Under the pieces are notes generated by a model that did no database searches, had not been told where the DNA came from, and saw only the letters and a list, made by a program, of their open reading frames with translations. Source: CAYZPB01 sp964551195 (GTDB lineage: Bacteria; Bacillota; Bacilli; Tepidibacillales; Tepidibacillaceae). From it: 5,620 bases of DNA. Shown in pieces: positions 1 through 5,620 of this stretch. The DNA lies in the NCBI GenBank assembly GCA_964551195.1, contig CAZKBI010000035.1, positions 1 to 5,620 of the forward strand, read 5' to 3'. The translations under genes and the position numbers were made by a program. The first letter of the stretch is position 1. Every line of letters starts with the position of its first letter.

Positions 1-60
1 AATTTCTGATTTACAAATGACGTGAAGTTATATAGAATGCATCTTAATATATGTTTTTAT

Positions 61-99
61 GAAAAAACCTATATAATATATTTATCTAGGTTTTTTTTC
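61..99. terminator. AT-rich hairpin, probable intrinsic terminator of the upstream gene
   Basis: GAAAAAACCTA (61-71) is the reverse complement of the later TAGGTTTTTT segment (87-96). This gives a stem of about 10 bp around a 15-nt AT-rich loop, followed by two more T residues. The right arm runs into eight consecutive T residues, as in an intrinsic terminator. Only two G-C pairs are present, so the stem is weak. A-tracts and T-tracts flank both sides, so it could act in either direction. It would end a gene lying left of the window: all three forward frames are closed by stops within the first 25 bases, so no part of that gene can be recognised here. Confidence 0.55.
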
Positions 100-110
100 A
101 TATTCATAAT
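82..110 (+). promoter_or_regulatory. weak sigma-A-like promoter candidate for the oxidoreductase operon
   Basis: A CATAAT box (105-110) matches the -10 consensus in five of six positions. It lies 17 nt after TTATCT (82-87), a poor -35 match. Transcription would start near 117, leaving a leader of about 25 nt before the strong ribosome binding site. The region is so AT-rich that such matches arise by chance, and the -35 overlaps the terminator hairpin. A TATAAT at 72-77 inside the hairpin loop is an alternative but has no convincing -35. Some promoter is expected here because the operon follows a probable terminator. Confidence 0.25.
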
Positions 111-125
111 TGTGAGAAAATTATT

Positions 126-138
126 GAAAGGGAGTGAT
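126..138 (+). promoter_or_regulatory. very strong Shine-Dalgarno sequence that fixes the start region of the ATPase gene
   Basis: GAAAGGGAGTGAT matches the full anti-Shine-Dalgarno complement GAAAGGAGGTGAT in 11 of 13 positions. Its core, GGGAG at 130-134, lies 6 nt before ATT (141) and 9 nt before ATC (144), both in frame with the ATPase. The nearby ATG (137-139) is only 2 nt from the core and out of frame: it opens an 8-codon frame ending in TAA at 158-160. The site therefore points to initiation at 141 or 144, unless a base error breaks the frame. Confidence 0.6.
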
Positions 139-143
139 GCATT

Positions 144-812
144 ATCAACCCACGGATTAAAATAATTACCGGACATTTCGGTAGTGGCAAAACAGAAATA
201 GCGATTAATCTTGCTCTGGCCGAACGAAAGAAACACACGAAGGTAGCGATTACAGATCTAGACGTTGTCAATCCCTATTTCCGCTCACGCGATGTGAGAG
301 AGTTTCTAGAATCAGCTGATATTAAATTAGTCGCACCTGAAGGTAAACTAAGTACTTCTGACCTGCCCTTTGTTAGTGGGGCAATCTATGGAGTCATTCA
401 GGACCCTGAATATCGCTTAATAATAGATGTCGGTGGGGATCAGGATGGTGCGACTGCTCTTGGACAATATTATAATGATTTACAGGGAGAAGACTACCAA
501 ATGTATTTCGTTATTAATGCTAATCGTCCCCTGGTTGATGATATAGCGGGGGTGGTTGACGCCATTAAGCGAATTGAGAAGGTTTCACGCTTAAAGGTTA
601 CCGGCTTAATTAATAACACTCATCTCGGCCCTGACACACAAAGTAGTGAAATTAGAAAAGGTATTGGATTAACCGAGGCTGTTTCAGCTAAGTTAGGTAT
701 TCCTTTTCTATATTCAACAATTGCCGAAGAATTTATGGTAAAAACTAGGGAAATTACTGATATTAATAAAGTCTTTTATATAAGTAGGTATATGAAGCTA
801 CCATGGGAGTAG
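144..812 (+). CDS. P-loop ATPase, MinD/ParA/CooC-like, of the type found beside 2-oxoacid:ferredoxin oxidoreductases
   Basis: A soluble nucleotide-binding protein of about 222 residues whose function is not known. Counting ATC 144 as residue 1, the Walker A loop GHFGSGKT is at 10-17, the conserved DLDVVNPYFRSRD stretch with two aspartates at 38-50, and the Walker B strand LIIDVGGD at 92-99. A second nucleotide-pocket region NANRP follows at 125-129. It lacks the KGG deviant Walker A signature of true MinD/ParA. No membrane segment or cysteine pair is evident. The frame has no ATG, GTG or TTG upstream of Walker A. The first such codon is GTG 294, which would delete Walker A, so the start must be ATT 141 or ATC 144, or the sequence carries a base error. 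The gene is first in the run, 15 nt before the ferredoxin subunit gene. By inference it could assist cofactor assembly or regulation of the oxidoreductase, but nothing in the sequence proves this. Domain assignment is firm; role and exact start are not. Confidence 0.85.
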   Translation: MNPRIKIITGHFGSGKTEIAINLALAERKKHTKVAITDLDVVNPYFRSRDVREFLESADIKLVAPEGKLSTSDLPFVSGAIYGVIQDPEYRLIIDVGGDQDGATALGQYYNDLQGEDYQMYFVINANRPLVDDIAGVVDAIKRIEKVSRLKVTGLINNTHLGPDTQSSEIRKGIGLTEAVSAKLGIPFLYSTIAEEFMVKTREITDINKVFYISRYMKLPWE

Positions 813-827
813 AGAAGGGAAGGTATA

Positions 828-1043
828 ATGGAAAAAAGAGTTGTTTTTGATGAAAAGCTCTGTAAGGGCTGTAAACTATGTATTGAGTTCTGCCCGCAAG
901 ACATTATTATACTTGTTGATGAATTGAATGAGAAGGGTTATCAGACTGCTGATGTTTATGAACAGGATAAATGTACGAGTTGTAAAGCTTGTGGAATTGT
1001 CTGTCCGGATAACGTAATTACAGTATATCGCCCTAAAAAATAA
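828..1043 (+). CDS. 2-oxoacid:ferredoxin oxidoreductase delta subunit, 2[4Fe-4S] ferredoxin
   Basis: A 71-residue ferredoxin with two classical cluster motifs: CKGCKLCIEFCP with Cys12, 15, 18 and 22, and CTSCKACGIVCP with Cys49, 52, 55 and 59. Each set of CxxCxxC(x3)CP supports one [4Fe-4S] cluster. The length and the proline after each fourth cysteine are usual for the KorD/VorD/PorD subunit, which carries electrons from the TPP-containing core out to free ferredoxin. It is cytoplasmic. The start is ATG 828, preceded by the purine-rich AAGGGAAGG (815-823). It lies 15 nt after the ATPase gene and 25 nt before alpha, giving gene order delta-alpha-beta-gamma. Its place directly before VorB-like alpha makes a dedicated subunit far more likely than a free-standing ferredoxin. 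Confidence 0.92.
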   Translation: MEKRVVFDEKLCKGCKLCIEFCPQDIIILVDELNEKGYQTADVYEQDKCTSCKACGIVCPDNVITVYRPKK

Positions 1044-1068
1044 GGATAAAGCGAAAGGAGACAAACAG

Positions 1069-2130
1069 ATGGCGAAGGTTCTAATGAAAGGAAATGAAGT
1101 TATTGCAGAAACCGCGATTAGGGCGGGGTGCAGAAGTTATTTCGGTTATCCAATCACACCACAGAGCGAATTAATTGCATACATGGCCAAGCGACTACCG
1201 GAGGTTGACGGGATGTTTTTGCAAGCTGAAAGCGAGGTTGCAGCTATTAATATGGTTTATGGTGCTTCATGCGCTGGTGCCCGTGTTATGACTTCTTCCT
1301 CAAGTCCTGGGATTAGTCTAAAACAGGAGGGTATCTCCTATCTAGTTGGTGCCGAGTTACCAGCTGTAATCGTAAATATTATGCGAGGTGGACCAGGTTT
1401 AGGTACAATCCAACCATCACAGGCAGATTATTTTCAGGCAACAAAAGGTGGCGGTCACGGTGACTATAAGATGCCGGTCTATGCGCCTGCAAACTTACAA
1501 GAGATTGTTGACTTAACTTATACTGCTTTTGATGTTGCTGATATTTATCGTACTCCTGTTTATATTCTTGGAGATGGAATGCTTGGGCAGATGATGGAGC
1601 CCGTAGAATTTAACACTCATGAAGAACGCGAGTTACCGCCAAAAGATTGGGCTACTACTGGTACACGTGGTGATGGGAAACCGAAGATTATTAATTCATT
1701 ACGCTTAGACCCTAATGATCTGGAGCAACATAATCTGAATTTACAAGCTAAATATCGTGAGATTGAAGAAAAAGAAGTAAAATATGAAAATTATATGACA
1801 GAGGATGCTGATTATATTATCGTAGCCTTTGGAATTATTTCACGAATTGCGAAAACGGCGATTAGCCATGCAAGAGCGGAGGGGTTAAAGGTCGGAATGA
1901 TTAGACCAATTACTTTATGGCCTTTTCCGAAACAACCTTTTGCGGAAACAAAAGATCAAGTTAAGGCTTACCTCACTGTTGAGATGAACGCAGGTCAGAT
2001 GGTTGAGGATGTGCGTCTTGCTGTAAATGGCGTTAAGCCAGTTCACTTCTACGGTAGAATGGGTGGTAATGTGCCGACGCATGAAGAGATATTAAATAAA
2101 TTAAAAGAAATCGCAGGAGGTGGACAATAA
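1069..2130 (+). CDS. vorB: 2-oxoacid:ferredoxin oxidoreductase alpha subunit, VorB-like (3-methyl-2-oxobutanoate type)
   Basis: The 353-residue alpha subunit of an enzyme that decarboxylates a 2-oxoacid with CoA to give acyl-CoA, CO2 and reduced ferredoxin. The N-terminal pyrimidine-binding domain shows GYPITPQSE at 26-34, QAESEVAAI at 52-60 (which should include the glutamate that activates TPP), TSSSSPGISLKQEG at 75-88, and MRGGPGLG at 105-112. The C-terminal transketolase-like domain includes IRPITLWPFP and VEMNAGQM. Length is normal for the separate alpha chain; gamma and delta domains are not fused. ATG 1069 follows GAAAGGAG (1053-1060) by 8 nt. The stop overlaps the beta start by one base, suggesting coupled translation. 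Overall sequence resembles proteins annotated VorB, which are taken to act on 2-oxoisovalerate. A 2-oxoglutarate (KorA) or broader role cannot be excluded, so the symbol is a family label rather than a proven substrate. Confidence 0.92.
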   Translation: MAKVLMKGNEVIAETAIRAGCRSYFGYPITPQSELIAYMAKRLPEVDGMFLQAESEVAAINMVYGASCAGARVMTSSSSPGISLKQEGISYLVGAELPAVIVNIMRGGPGLGTIQPSQADYFQATKGGGHGDYKMPVYAPANLQEIVDLTYTAFDVADIYRTPVYILGDGMLGQMMEPVEFNTHEERELPPKDWATTGTRGDGKPKIINSLRLDPNDLEQHNLNLQAKYREIEEKEVKYENYMTEDADYIIVAFGIISRIAKTAISHARAEGLKVGMIRPITLWPFPKQPFAETKDQVKAYLTVEMNAGQMVEDVRLAVNGVKPVHFYGRMGGNVPTHEEILNKLKEIAGGGQ

Positions 2131-2885
2131 TGGCAATGGAAGTAGTATTTAAAAAGACCAAAGGTCTAACCGATATTCCCAATACTTACTGTCCTGGTTG
2201 TACACATGGCATTATCCACCGCCTTGTGGGTGAGTCTTTAGAGGAGCTTGACATATTAGAAGATACTGTCGGAGTTGCGCCTGTTGGTTGCTCTGTGCTA
2301 GCTTATGATTTCTTTAATTGTGATATGACCCAGGCAGCTCATGGTCGCGCACCAGCTGTTGCGACAGGTTTAAAGAGGGTTCTACCCAAAGATCGCATCG
2401 TTTTCACCTATCAAGGTGATGGTGATTTAGCATCGATTGGAATTGCAGAAATTATTCACGCTGCTGCTCGCGGCGAAAATATTACGGTTATTTTTGTTAA
2501 TAATGCAATTTATGGTATGACCGGTGGACAAATGGCTCCGACATCCTTAATTGGACAGAAGACCCAGACATCTCCATATGGTCGTCAAGCTAGTCATGAG
2601 GGTTATCCGATTAAAGTTGCAGAAATGTTGGCTACGCTAGATGGTCCGTCCTATGTCGAACGGGTTTCAACTCATGATTTAGTAAGTATTAACAGAGCAA
2701 AAAGGGCAATTAAAAAAGCATTTAATAATCAGAAACAGGGTAAGGGCTTCTCCTTCGTTGAGGTACTTTCGACCTGTCCAACAAACTGGGGCTATGATCC
2801 TTTTGAATCGATGAATTGGTTGAAAGAGAACATGCTGCCGGTCTTCCCACTTGGGGTCTATAAAGACCGAAAGGAGGAAGAATAG
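2130..2885 (+). CDS. 2-oxoacid:ferredoxin oxidoreductase beta subunit, TPP- and [4Fe-4S]-binding
   Basis: The 251-residue catalytic partner of alpha. It holds the pyrophosphate end of thiamine diphosphate and the proximal cluster. The TPP/Mg motif runs from GDGD (96-99) to NN (124-125) and is followed by IYGMTGGQ (127-134), typical of KorB/VorB. Four cysteines fit the cluster ligands of this family: Cys21 and Cys24 in CPGC, Cys54 in PVGCS, and Cys216 in STCPTNWG. Length is normal for a separate beta chain. ATG 2130 shares its A with the alpha stop and is preceded by a near-perfect AGGAGGTG (2115-2122) inside alpha. A second ATG at 2136 is less well placed. Its stop abuts the gamma start. The family is certain, but the symbol (korB, or vor by varying naming) is left blank because substrate and naming are ambiguous. 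Confidence 0.93.
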   Translation: MAMEVVFKKTKGLTDIPNTYCPGCTHGIIHRLVGESLEELDILEDTVGVAPVGCSVLAYDFFNCDMTQAAHGRAPAVATGLKRVLPKDRIVFTYQGDGDLASIGIAEIIHAAARGENITVIFVNNAIYGMTGGQMAPTSLIGQKTQTSPYGRQASHEGYPIKVAEMLATLDGPSYVERVSTHDLVSINRAKRAIKKAFNNQKQGKGFSFVEVLSTCPTNWGYDPFESMNWLKENMLPVFPLGVYKDRKEEE

Positions 2886-3422
2886 ATGTTACATGAAATC
2901 GTTATAGCAGGCTTCGGTGGCCAAGGTGTAATGTCAATGGGGCAGTTAATTACTTATGCTGCCATGCATGAGGGTAAATATGTTACTTGGCTTCCTTCCT
3001 ATGGACCAGAGCAAAGGGGCGGAACTGCTAACTGTGCCATCACGGTTAGCGATGTGGAGATTGGCTCACCATTAGTTGAAAAACCGGGCATTGCAATTGT
3101 CTTAAATAAGCCGTCCTTTGATAAATTTGAGCCACTAGTAATTCCTGGTGGAGTGTTGATTGTGAATAGTTCTTTAATTGATCAGAAATCAAAGCGTACA
3201 GATATAACTGTTATTGAAATTCCGGCAACGGAGGTTGCAACTGAAATCGGGCAACCGCGCGTTAGTAACTCAGTAATCCTAGGTGCTTTTGTTGCGGCTT
3301 CGGGTGCAGTCACCATTGATTCGGTTGTAGAAGGCTTACGTAGTGTTCTTCCTGAAAGAAGGCACAATTTAATTCCAGCGAATAAAGTTGCTTTAGAAAA
3401 GGGCGCTGAGTTCGCGAAGTAA
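2886..3422 (+). CDS. 2-oxoacid:ferredoxin oxidoreductase gamma subunit
   Basis: A 178-residue gamma (POR-type) subunit, the piece of the complex associated with CoA binding in this family. The N-terminal strand and glycine loop IAGFGGQGV (7-15) and the conserved SYGPEQRGGTANC (38-50) are the hallmark motifs. The rest continues the alternating strand-helix pattern to a short helical C-terminus. Size is typical for KorC/VorC when it is encoded separately. ATG 2886 follows the beta stop with no gap and has a strong AAGGAGGAAG Shine-Dalgarno inside the end of beta, so co-translation is likely. With delta, alpha and beta just upstream, the set of four subunits is complete. Confidence 0.92.
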   Translation: MLHEIVIAGFGGQGVMSMGQLITYAAMHEGKYVTWLPSYGPEQRGGTANCAITVSDVEIGSPLVEKPGIAIVLNKPSFDKFEPLVIPGGVLIVNSSLIDQKSKRTDITVIEIPATEVATEIGQPRVSNSVILGAFVAASGAVTIDSVVEGLRSVLPERRHNLIPANKVALEKGAEFAK

Positions 3423-3445
3423 ATATTTGTGGGGGAATAATACCA

Positions 3446-4864
3446 ATGGATCAACAGAAAATTTATGACCTACTATTTATTGGCGCGGGACCCGGCGGTT
3501 ATGTTGCTGCAATTCGAGCAAGACAGTTAGGTTTGTCGGTTGCAGTTGTTGAGAAAGACAATGTTGGGGGCACCTGCTTAAATCGCGGTTGCATTCCGAG
3601 CAAAGCCTTTCTGCGTAGTGCTGAGTTATACCGAAATACACTTGCTGGTGAGAGCTATGGGATTATAGCTGAGGCAGTAAGCTTGGATTTTGAAAAGGTG
3701 AAAGAGCGCAAGAGAAAAGTGGTTGCGCAATTAGGCAAGGGTATTGATTTTCTCTTTAAGAATAATCAGGTTGATTATTATCCGGGGCATGGTCAAATTG
3801 CTGGCGATGCTGACGGGATAAAACTTGTCGAGGTTGTTTCTGCAAATGGCGAAAAACTTAGTTTGAGGGGCAAAAACCTTATAATTGCGACTGGATCGCG
3901 CCCTCGATTACTGCCGGGGATCAAGATAGACGGAAAGCAGATTTTAACAAGCGATGAGGCTTTCGAAATGGCTGATTTGCCGACGTCGATCCTAATTATT
4001 GGTGGTGGAGTTATTGGCATGGAATGGGCGTCGCTTTTGCACGACTTTGGCGTTCGGGTGACGGTGGTTGAGTATCTAGATCGAATCCTCCCTTTTGAAG
4101 ATACAGAGATTAGCAAAGAACTAACACGCGTAATGAAAAAACGCAAACTTAAAATCATTACCGGCGGGAAAGTATTGTCGGAAAGCATTAAATTAAACAA
4201 GGATTCTGTTTCTTTGCTTGTTGAGAGAAAGGGAAAACAAGAAGAATTAAGAGTTGACCGAGTGCTTGTTGCCGTTGGGCGTGAGGCAGTTATCGATAAT
4301 TTAGGCCTTGAGCAGACAGCAGTCGAAGTAGAGAAAGGTGCAATTAAGGTTAATCAATTCTATCAAACGGCTGATCCTCAAATTTATGCAATTGGCGATT
4401 GTATTGGTGGGATGCAGCTTGCCCATGTAGCATCTAACGAAGGAATCGCTGTGGTTGAGCGGCTTGCAGGTAACTTAGCTGAGCGGGTGGACGAGATGCA
4501 AGTACCGAAATGTACTTTTACTTTTCCTGAGGTTGCAAGTCTTGGCTTAACAACTGAGCAGGCGACGGAGCAAGGCTATACCTTCATAATTGGCAAATCT
4601 AATTTCCGCGGGGTTGGGAAGGCCTTAGTTCTGGGTGAGAGCGATGGTTTTGTTAAGCTAATTGTTGATCAAGCAACAGAAAAAATTCTTGGGGTACATA
4701 TGATTGGTCCACAAGTTACTGATATGATTATGGTGTTAGGTATTGCGAAATTGTTAGGAAGTAAGGTTTCGGAATTCTCAGAAATGATCTTTCCGCACCC
4801 AACATTATCAGAGGCGATAGCCGAGGCGGTTCTAAATATTGGGAATAGACAAATTCATAGTTAG
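3446..4864 (+). CDS. lpdA: dihydrolipoamide dehydrogenase (E3)
   Basis: A 472-residue FAD flavoprotein that reoxidises dihydrolipoyl groups on a lipoyl partner with NAD+. In order: FAD Rossmann loop GAGPGGY at 13-19; redox-active disulfide GGTCLNRGCIPSK at 41-53 (Cys44 and Cys49); ATGSRP; NAD-binding loop GGGVIG at 186-191; second FAD motif AIGDC at 315-319; and C-terminal active-site HPTLSE with His451 and Glu456. All catalytic residues are present and the length is normal, with no extra N-terminal lipoyl domain. ATG 3446 has a G-rich but imperfect GGGGGA site (3431-3436), weaker than its neighbours' sites. It lies 23 nt after gamma with no terminator between, so it probably shares the transcript. 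No E1, E2 or glycine-cleavage gene is visible, so its partner is unknown. Other flavin disulfide reductases (glutathione or mercuric reductase) fit less well because of the lpd-type CLNRGCIPSK and HPTLSE motifs. Confidence 0.93.
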   Translation: MDQQKIYDLLFIGAGPGGYVAAIRARQLGLSVAVVEKDNVGGTCLNRGCIPSKAFLRSAELYRNTLAGESYGIIAEAVSLDFEKVKERKRKVVAQLGKGIDFLFKNNQVDYYPGHGQIAGDADGIKLVEVVSANGEKLSLRGKNLIIATGSRPRLLPGIKIDGKQILTSDEAFEMADLPTSILIIGGGVIGMEWASLLHDFGVRVTVVEYLDRILPFEDTEISKELTRVMKKRKLKIITGGKVLSESIKLNKDSVSLLVERKGKQEELRVDRVLVAVGREAVIDNLGLEQTAVEVEKGAIKVNQFYQTADPQIYAIGDCIGGMQLAHVASNEGIAVVERLAGNLAERVDEMQVPKCTFTFPEVASLGLTTEQATEQGYTFIIGKSNFRGVGKALVLGESDGFVKLIVDQATEKILGVHMIGPQVTDMIMVLGIAKLLGSKVSEFSEMIFPHPTLSEAIAEAVLNIGNRQIHS

Positions 4865-4886
4865 AATGTAAAATTAAACGACATCT

Positions 4887-4914
4887 AATAATTTGACTAA
4901 TTAAGCAAATTATT
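4887..4914. repeat. perfect 9-bp inverted repeat upstream of acsA, possible operator
   Basis: AATAATTTG (4887-4895) is exactly mirrored by CAAATTATT (4906-4914), with a 10-bp spacer and arm centres 19 bp apart, about two helical turns. The right arm covers the first two bases of the acsA -35 box. No T-tract follows and the stem is almost all A-T, so a terminator is unlikely. A dimeric repressor or activator site is a possible reading. It does not match the CcpA cre or CodY consensus as I know them. Confidence 0.45.
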
Positions 4915-4941
4915 GAACAGCCTAGTTGATTCTTATATAAT
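4913..4941 (+). promoter_or_regulatory. consensus sigma-A promoter of acsA
   Basis: TTGAAC (4913-4918) and a perfect TATAAT (4936-4941) are separated by the optimal 17 bp. Transcription should begin near 4948, leaving a leader of about 26 nt that contains the GGAGGAGGAG ribosome binding site. This gives acsA its own start even though no clear terminator follows the dihydrolipoamide dehydrogenase gene, so readthrough from the operon may also feed it. The inverted repeat at 4887-4914 overlaps the -35 box and may control it. Confidence 0.8.
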
Positions 4942-4974
4942 AATGGTTGAGGAGAAAATGGAGGAGGAGAACAA

Positions 4975-5620
4975 ATGGAAATATTTGCATCTGTAAAAGG
5001 TAACCACAACTTGAAGAGTTACGAAGAGGCACGCAAGAGTATTGACTGGAAAGAGGTAGAGAAGAATTTTTCTTGGCATACTACTGGTAAAGTTAATATA
5101 GCCTACGAGGCGATTGACCGCCACGCTGAGACAGATAAAAAGGATAAGATCGCGCTAAATTACACACTAGGTGAGACTAAAGAGCAATATACTTTTCAAG
5201 ACCTTAAAGAATTGTCTAATAAGGCTGCTAATATTTTACAAGATAAAGCAGGAATCGAAAAAGGTGATCGCGTCTTTATCTTTATGCCGCGTTCTCCCGA
5301 GTTATATTTTATGTTCTTTGGTATTATCAAATTAGGGGCGATTGTTGGACCACTTTTTGAGGCATTCATGGAGGATGCAGTGCGTGACCGACTAATCGAC
5401 AGCAAAGCAACAGCACTAATCACTACTCCGGAGTTATTAGGAAGAGTGCCCTTAGATGATTTGCCTGATTTAGAAAAAATACTCTTGATTGGTGAAGATA
5501 TAACAGAAGATGGAGTATTTATTGATGTTCGTAAACAGATGAAAGAGGCTAGTAAAGAGTTCCCAATTGTCTGGGTTGACCGTGAAGATGGAATGTTATT
5601 ACATTACACATCTGGTTCAA
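4975..5620 (+). CDS. acsA: acetyl-CoA synthetase, AMP-forming (Bacillus AcsA type), N-terminal part
   Basis: The first 215 residues of an adenylate-forming acyl-CoA ligase that converts acetate or a similar short acid, ATP and CoA to acyl-CoA, AMP and pyrophosphate in the cytoplasm. The N-terminus EGNHNL-like segment (KGNHNLKSYEEA), then FSWHTTGKVNIAYEAIDRHAE, GDRVFIFMPRSPELYF and GPLFEAFMEDAVRDRL follow Bacillus AcsA closely from memory. The window cuts the gene at the start of the ATP-binding loop YTSGS (211-215), so the catalytic half, with the acylation-site lysine, is not visible. Bacillus AcsA has about 570 residues, so about 60 percent is missing off the right edge. ATG 4975 is preceded by GGAGGAGGAG (4960-4969). 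Upstream ATGs at 4943 and 4958 share one different frame, which closes within 20 codons. The gene has its own promoter. Substrate could also be propionate or another short acid. Confidence 0.9.
   Translation, partial: MEIFASVKGNHNLKSYEEARKSIDWKEVEKNFSWHTTGKVNIAYEAIDRHAETDKKDKIALNYTLGETKEQYTFQDLKELSNKAANILQDKAGIEKGDRVFIFMPRSPELYFMFFGIIKLGAIVGPLFEAFMEDAVRDRLIDSKATALITTPELLGRVPLDDLPDLEKILLIGEDITEDGVFIDVRKQMKEASKEFPIVWVDREDGMLLHYTSGS

Noticed and set aside
137..160. Tiny leader peptide ATG-CAT-TAT-CAA-CCC-ACG-GAT-TAA
   Set aside because: The ATG is only 2 nt from the Shine-Dalgarno core, and the reading frame has no attenuator-like run of one amino acid and no adjoining hairpin. It is more likely a by-product of the start-site question.
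294..812. ATPase gene starting at GTG 294
   Set aside because: This start would remove the Walker A loop and the DLD motif, which are intact and in frame upstream. No good ribosome binding site precedes 294, while a very strong one lies at 126-138.
3182..4200. Antisense open frames opposite gamma and dihydrolipoamide dehydrogenase (3182-3454 and 3793-4200, minus strand)
   Set aside because: They lie wholly or largely opposite strongly conserved genes, encode no recognisable domain and have no convincing start signals.
4893..4914. TTGACT at 4893-4898 as an alternative -35 box for acsA
   Set aside because: No -10-like hexamer lies 16-18 nt downstream. The TTGAAC/TATAAT pair at 4913-4941 is clearly better.
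4865..4920. Intrinsic terminator after dihydrolipoamide dehydrogenase
   Set aside because: The only inverted repeat is almost pure A-T and has no following T-run, so it does not fit an intrinsic terminator.
4943..4996. Short + strand frame of 17 codons overlapping the acsA start
   Set aside because: It begins inside the first bases near the promoter, and its composition only reflects the purine-rich ribosome binding site region. Nothing supports translation.
4728..5423. Antisense open frames opposite the end of lpdA and the start of acsA
   Set aside because: The + strand holds well-supported genes and a promoter here. The minus-strand products are low-complexity or serine-rich without domain motifs.

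Overview
This window looks like an ordinary metabolic chromosome segment from a low-GC Gram-positive bacterium (Bacillota), probably an anaerobe or facultative anaerobe. The evidence is the AT-rich sequence, strong Bacillus-type Shine-Dalgarno sequences (AAGGAGG-like) before most genes, a consensus sigma-A promoter, and a ferredoxin-dependent 2-oxoacid oxidoreductase. The first bases of the last gene's product closely resemble the Bacillus AcsA type. I cannot name the genus. All seven genes are on the + strand.

Layout. Positions 1-140 are non-coding. They hold a probable AT-rich terminator hairpin (61-99), a weak promoter candidate and a very strong ribosome binding site. An operon-like run follows. 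It starts with a MinD/CooC-like P-loop ATPase of unknown role (about 144-812), whose start codon is not ATG, GTG or TTG. Next come the four subunits of a 2-oxoacid:ferredoxin oxidoreductase: delta ferredoxin (828-1043), alpha/VorB (1069-2130), beta/TPP-binding (2130-2885) and gamma (2886-3422). Dihydrolipoamide dehydrogenase (3446-4864) closes the run. Gaps are 25 nt or less, alpha and beta overlap by 1 nt, and beta and gamma abut. A 110-nt intergenic region then carries a perfect 9-bp inverted repeat and a consensus promoter for an acetyl-CoA synthetase gene (acsA-like, 4975 to beyond the window edge).

How the genes fit together. The delta-alpha-beta-gamma complex should oxidatively decarboxylate a 2-oxoacid to an acyl-CoA and pass electrons through [4Fe-4S] clusters to ferredoxin. 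The alpha subunit resembles the family annotated as VorB (branched-chain 2-oxoacids), but the substrate cannot be fixed from sequence. Dihydrolipoamide dehydrogenase belongs to a different, lipoate- and NAD-dependent chemistry (2-oxoacid dehydrogenase complexes or glycine cleavage), and no lipoyl partner is present here. AcsA activates acetate or short acids to acyl-CoA and appears separately controlled. The region is therefore an acyl-CoA and redox metabolism cluster.

I found no mobile element, CRISPR array, RNA gene or obvious new system. The points most worth checking are the unusual start of the ATPase gene, its unexplained link with the oxidoreductase, and the dyad overlapping the acsA promoter.
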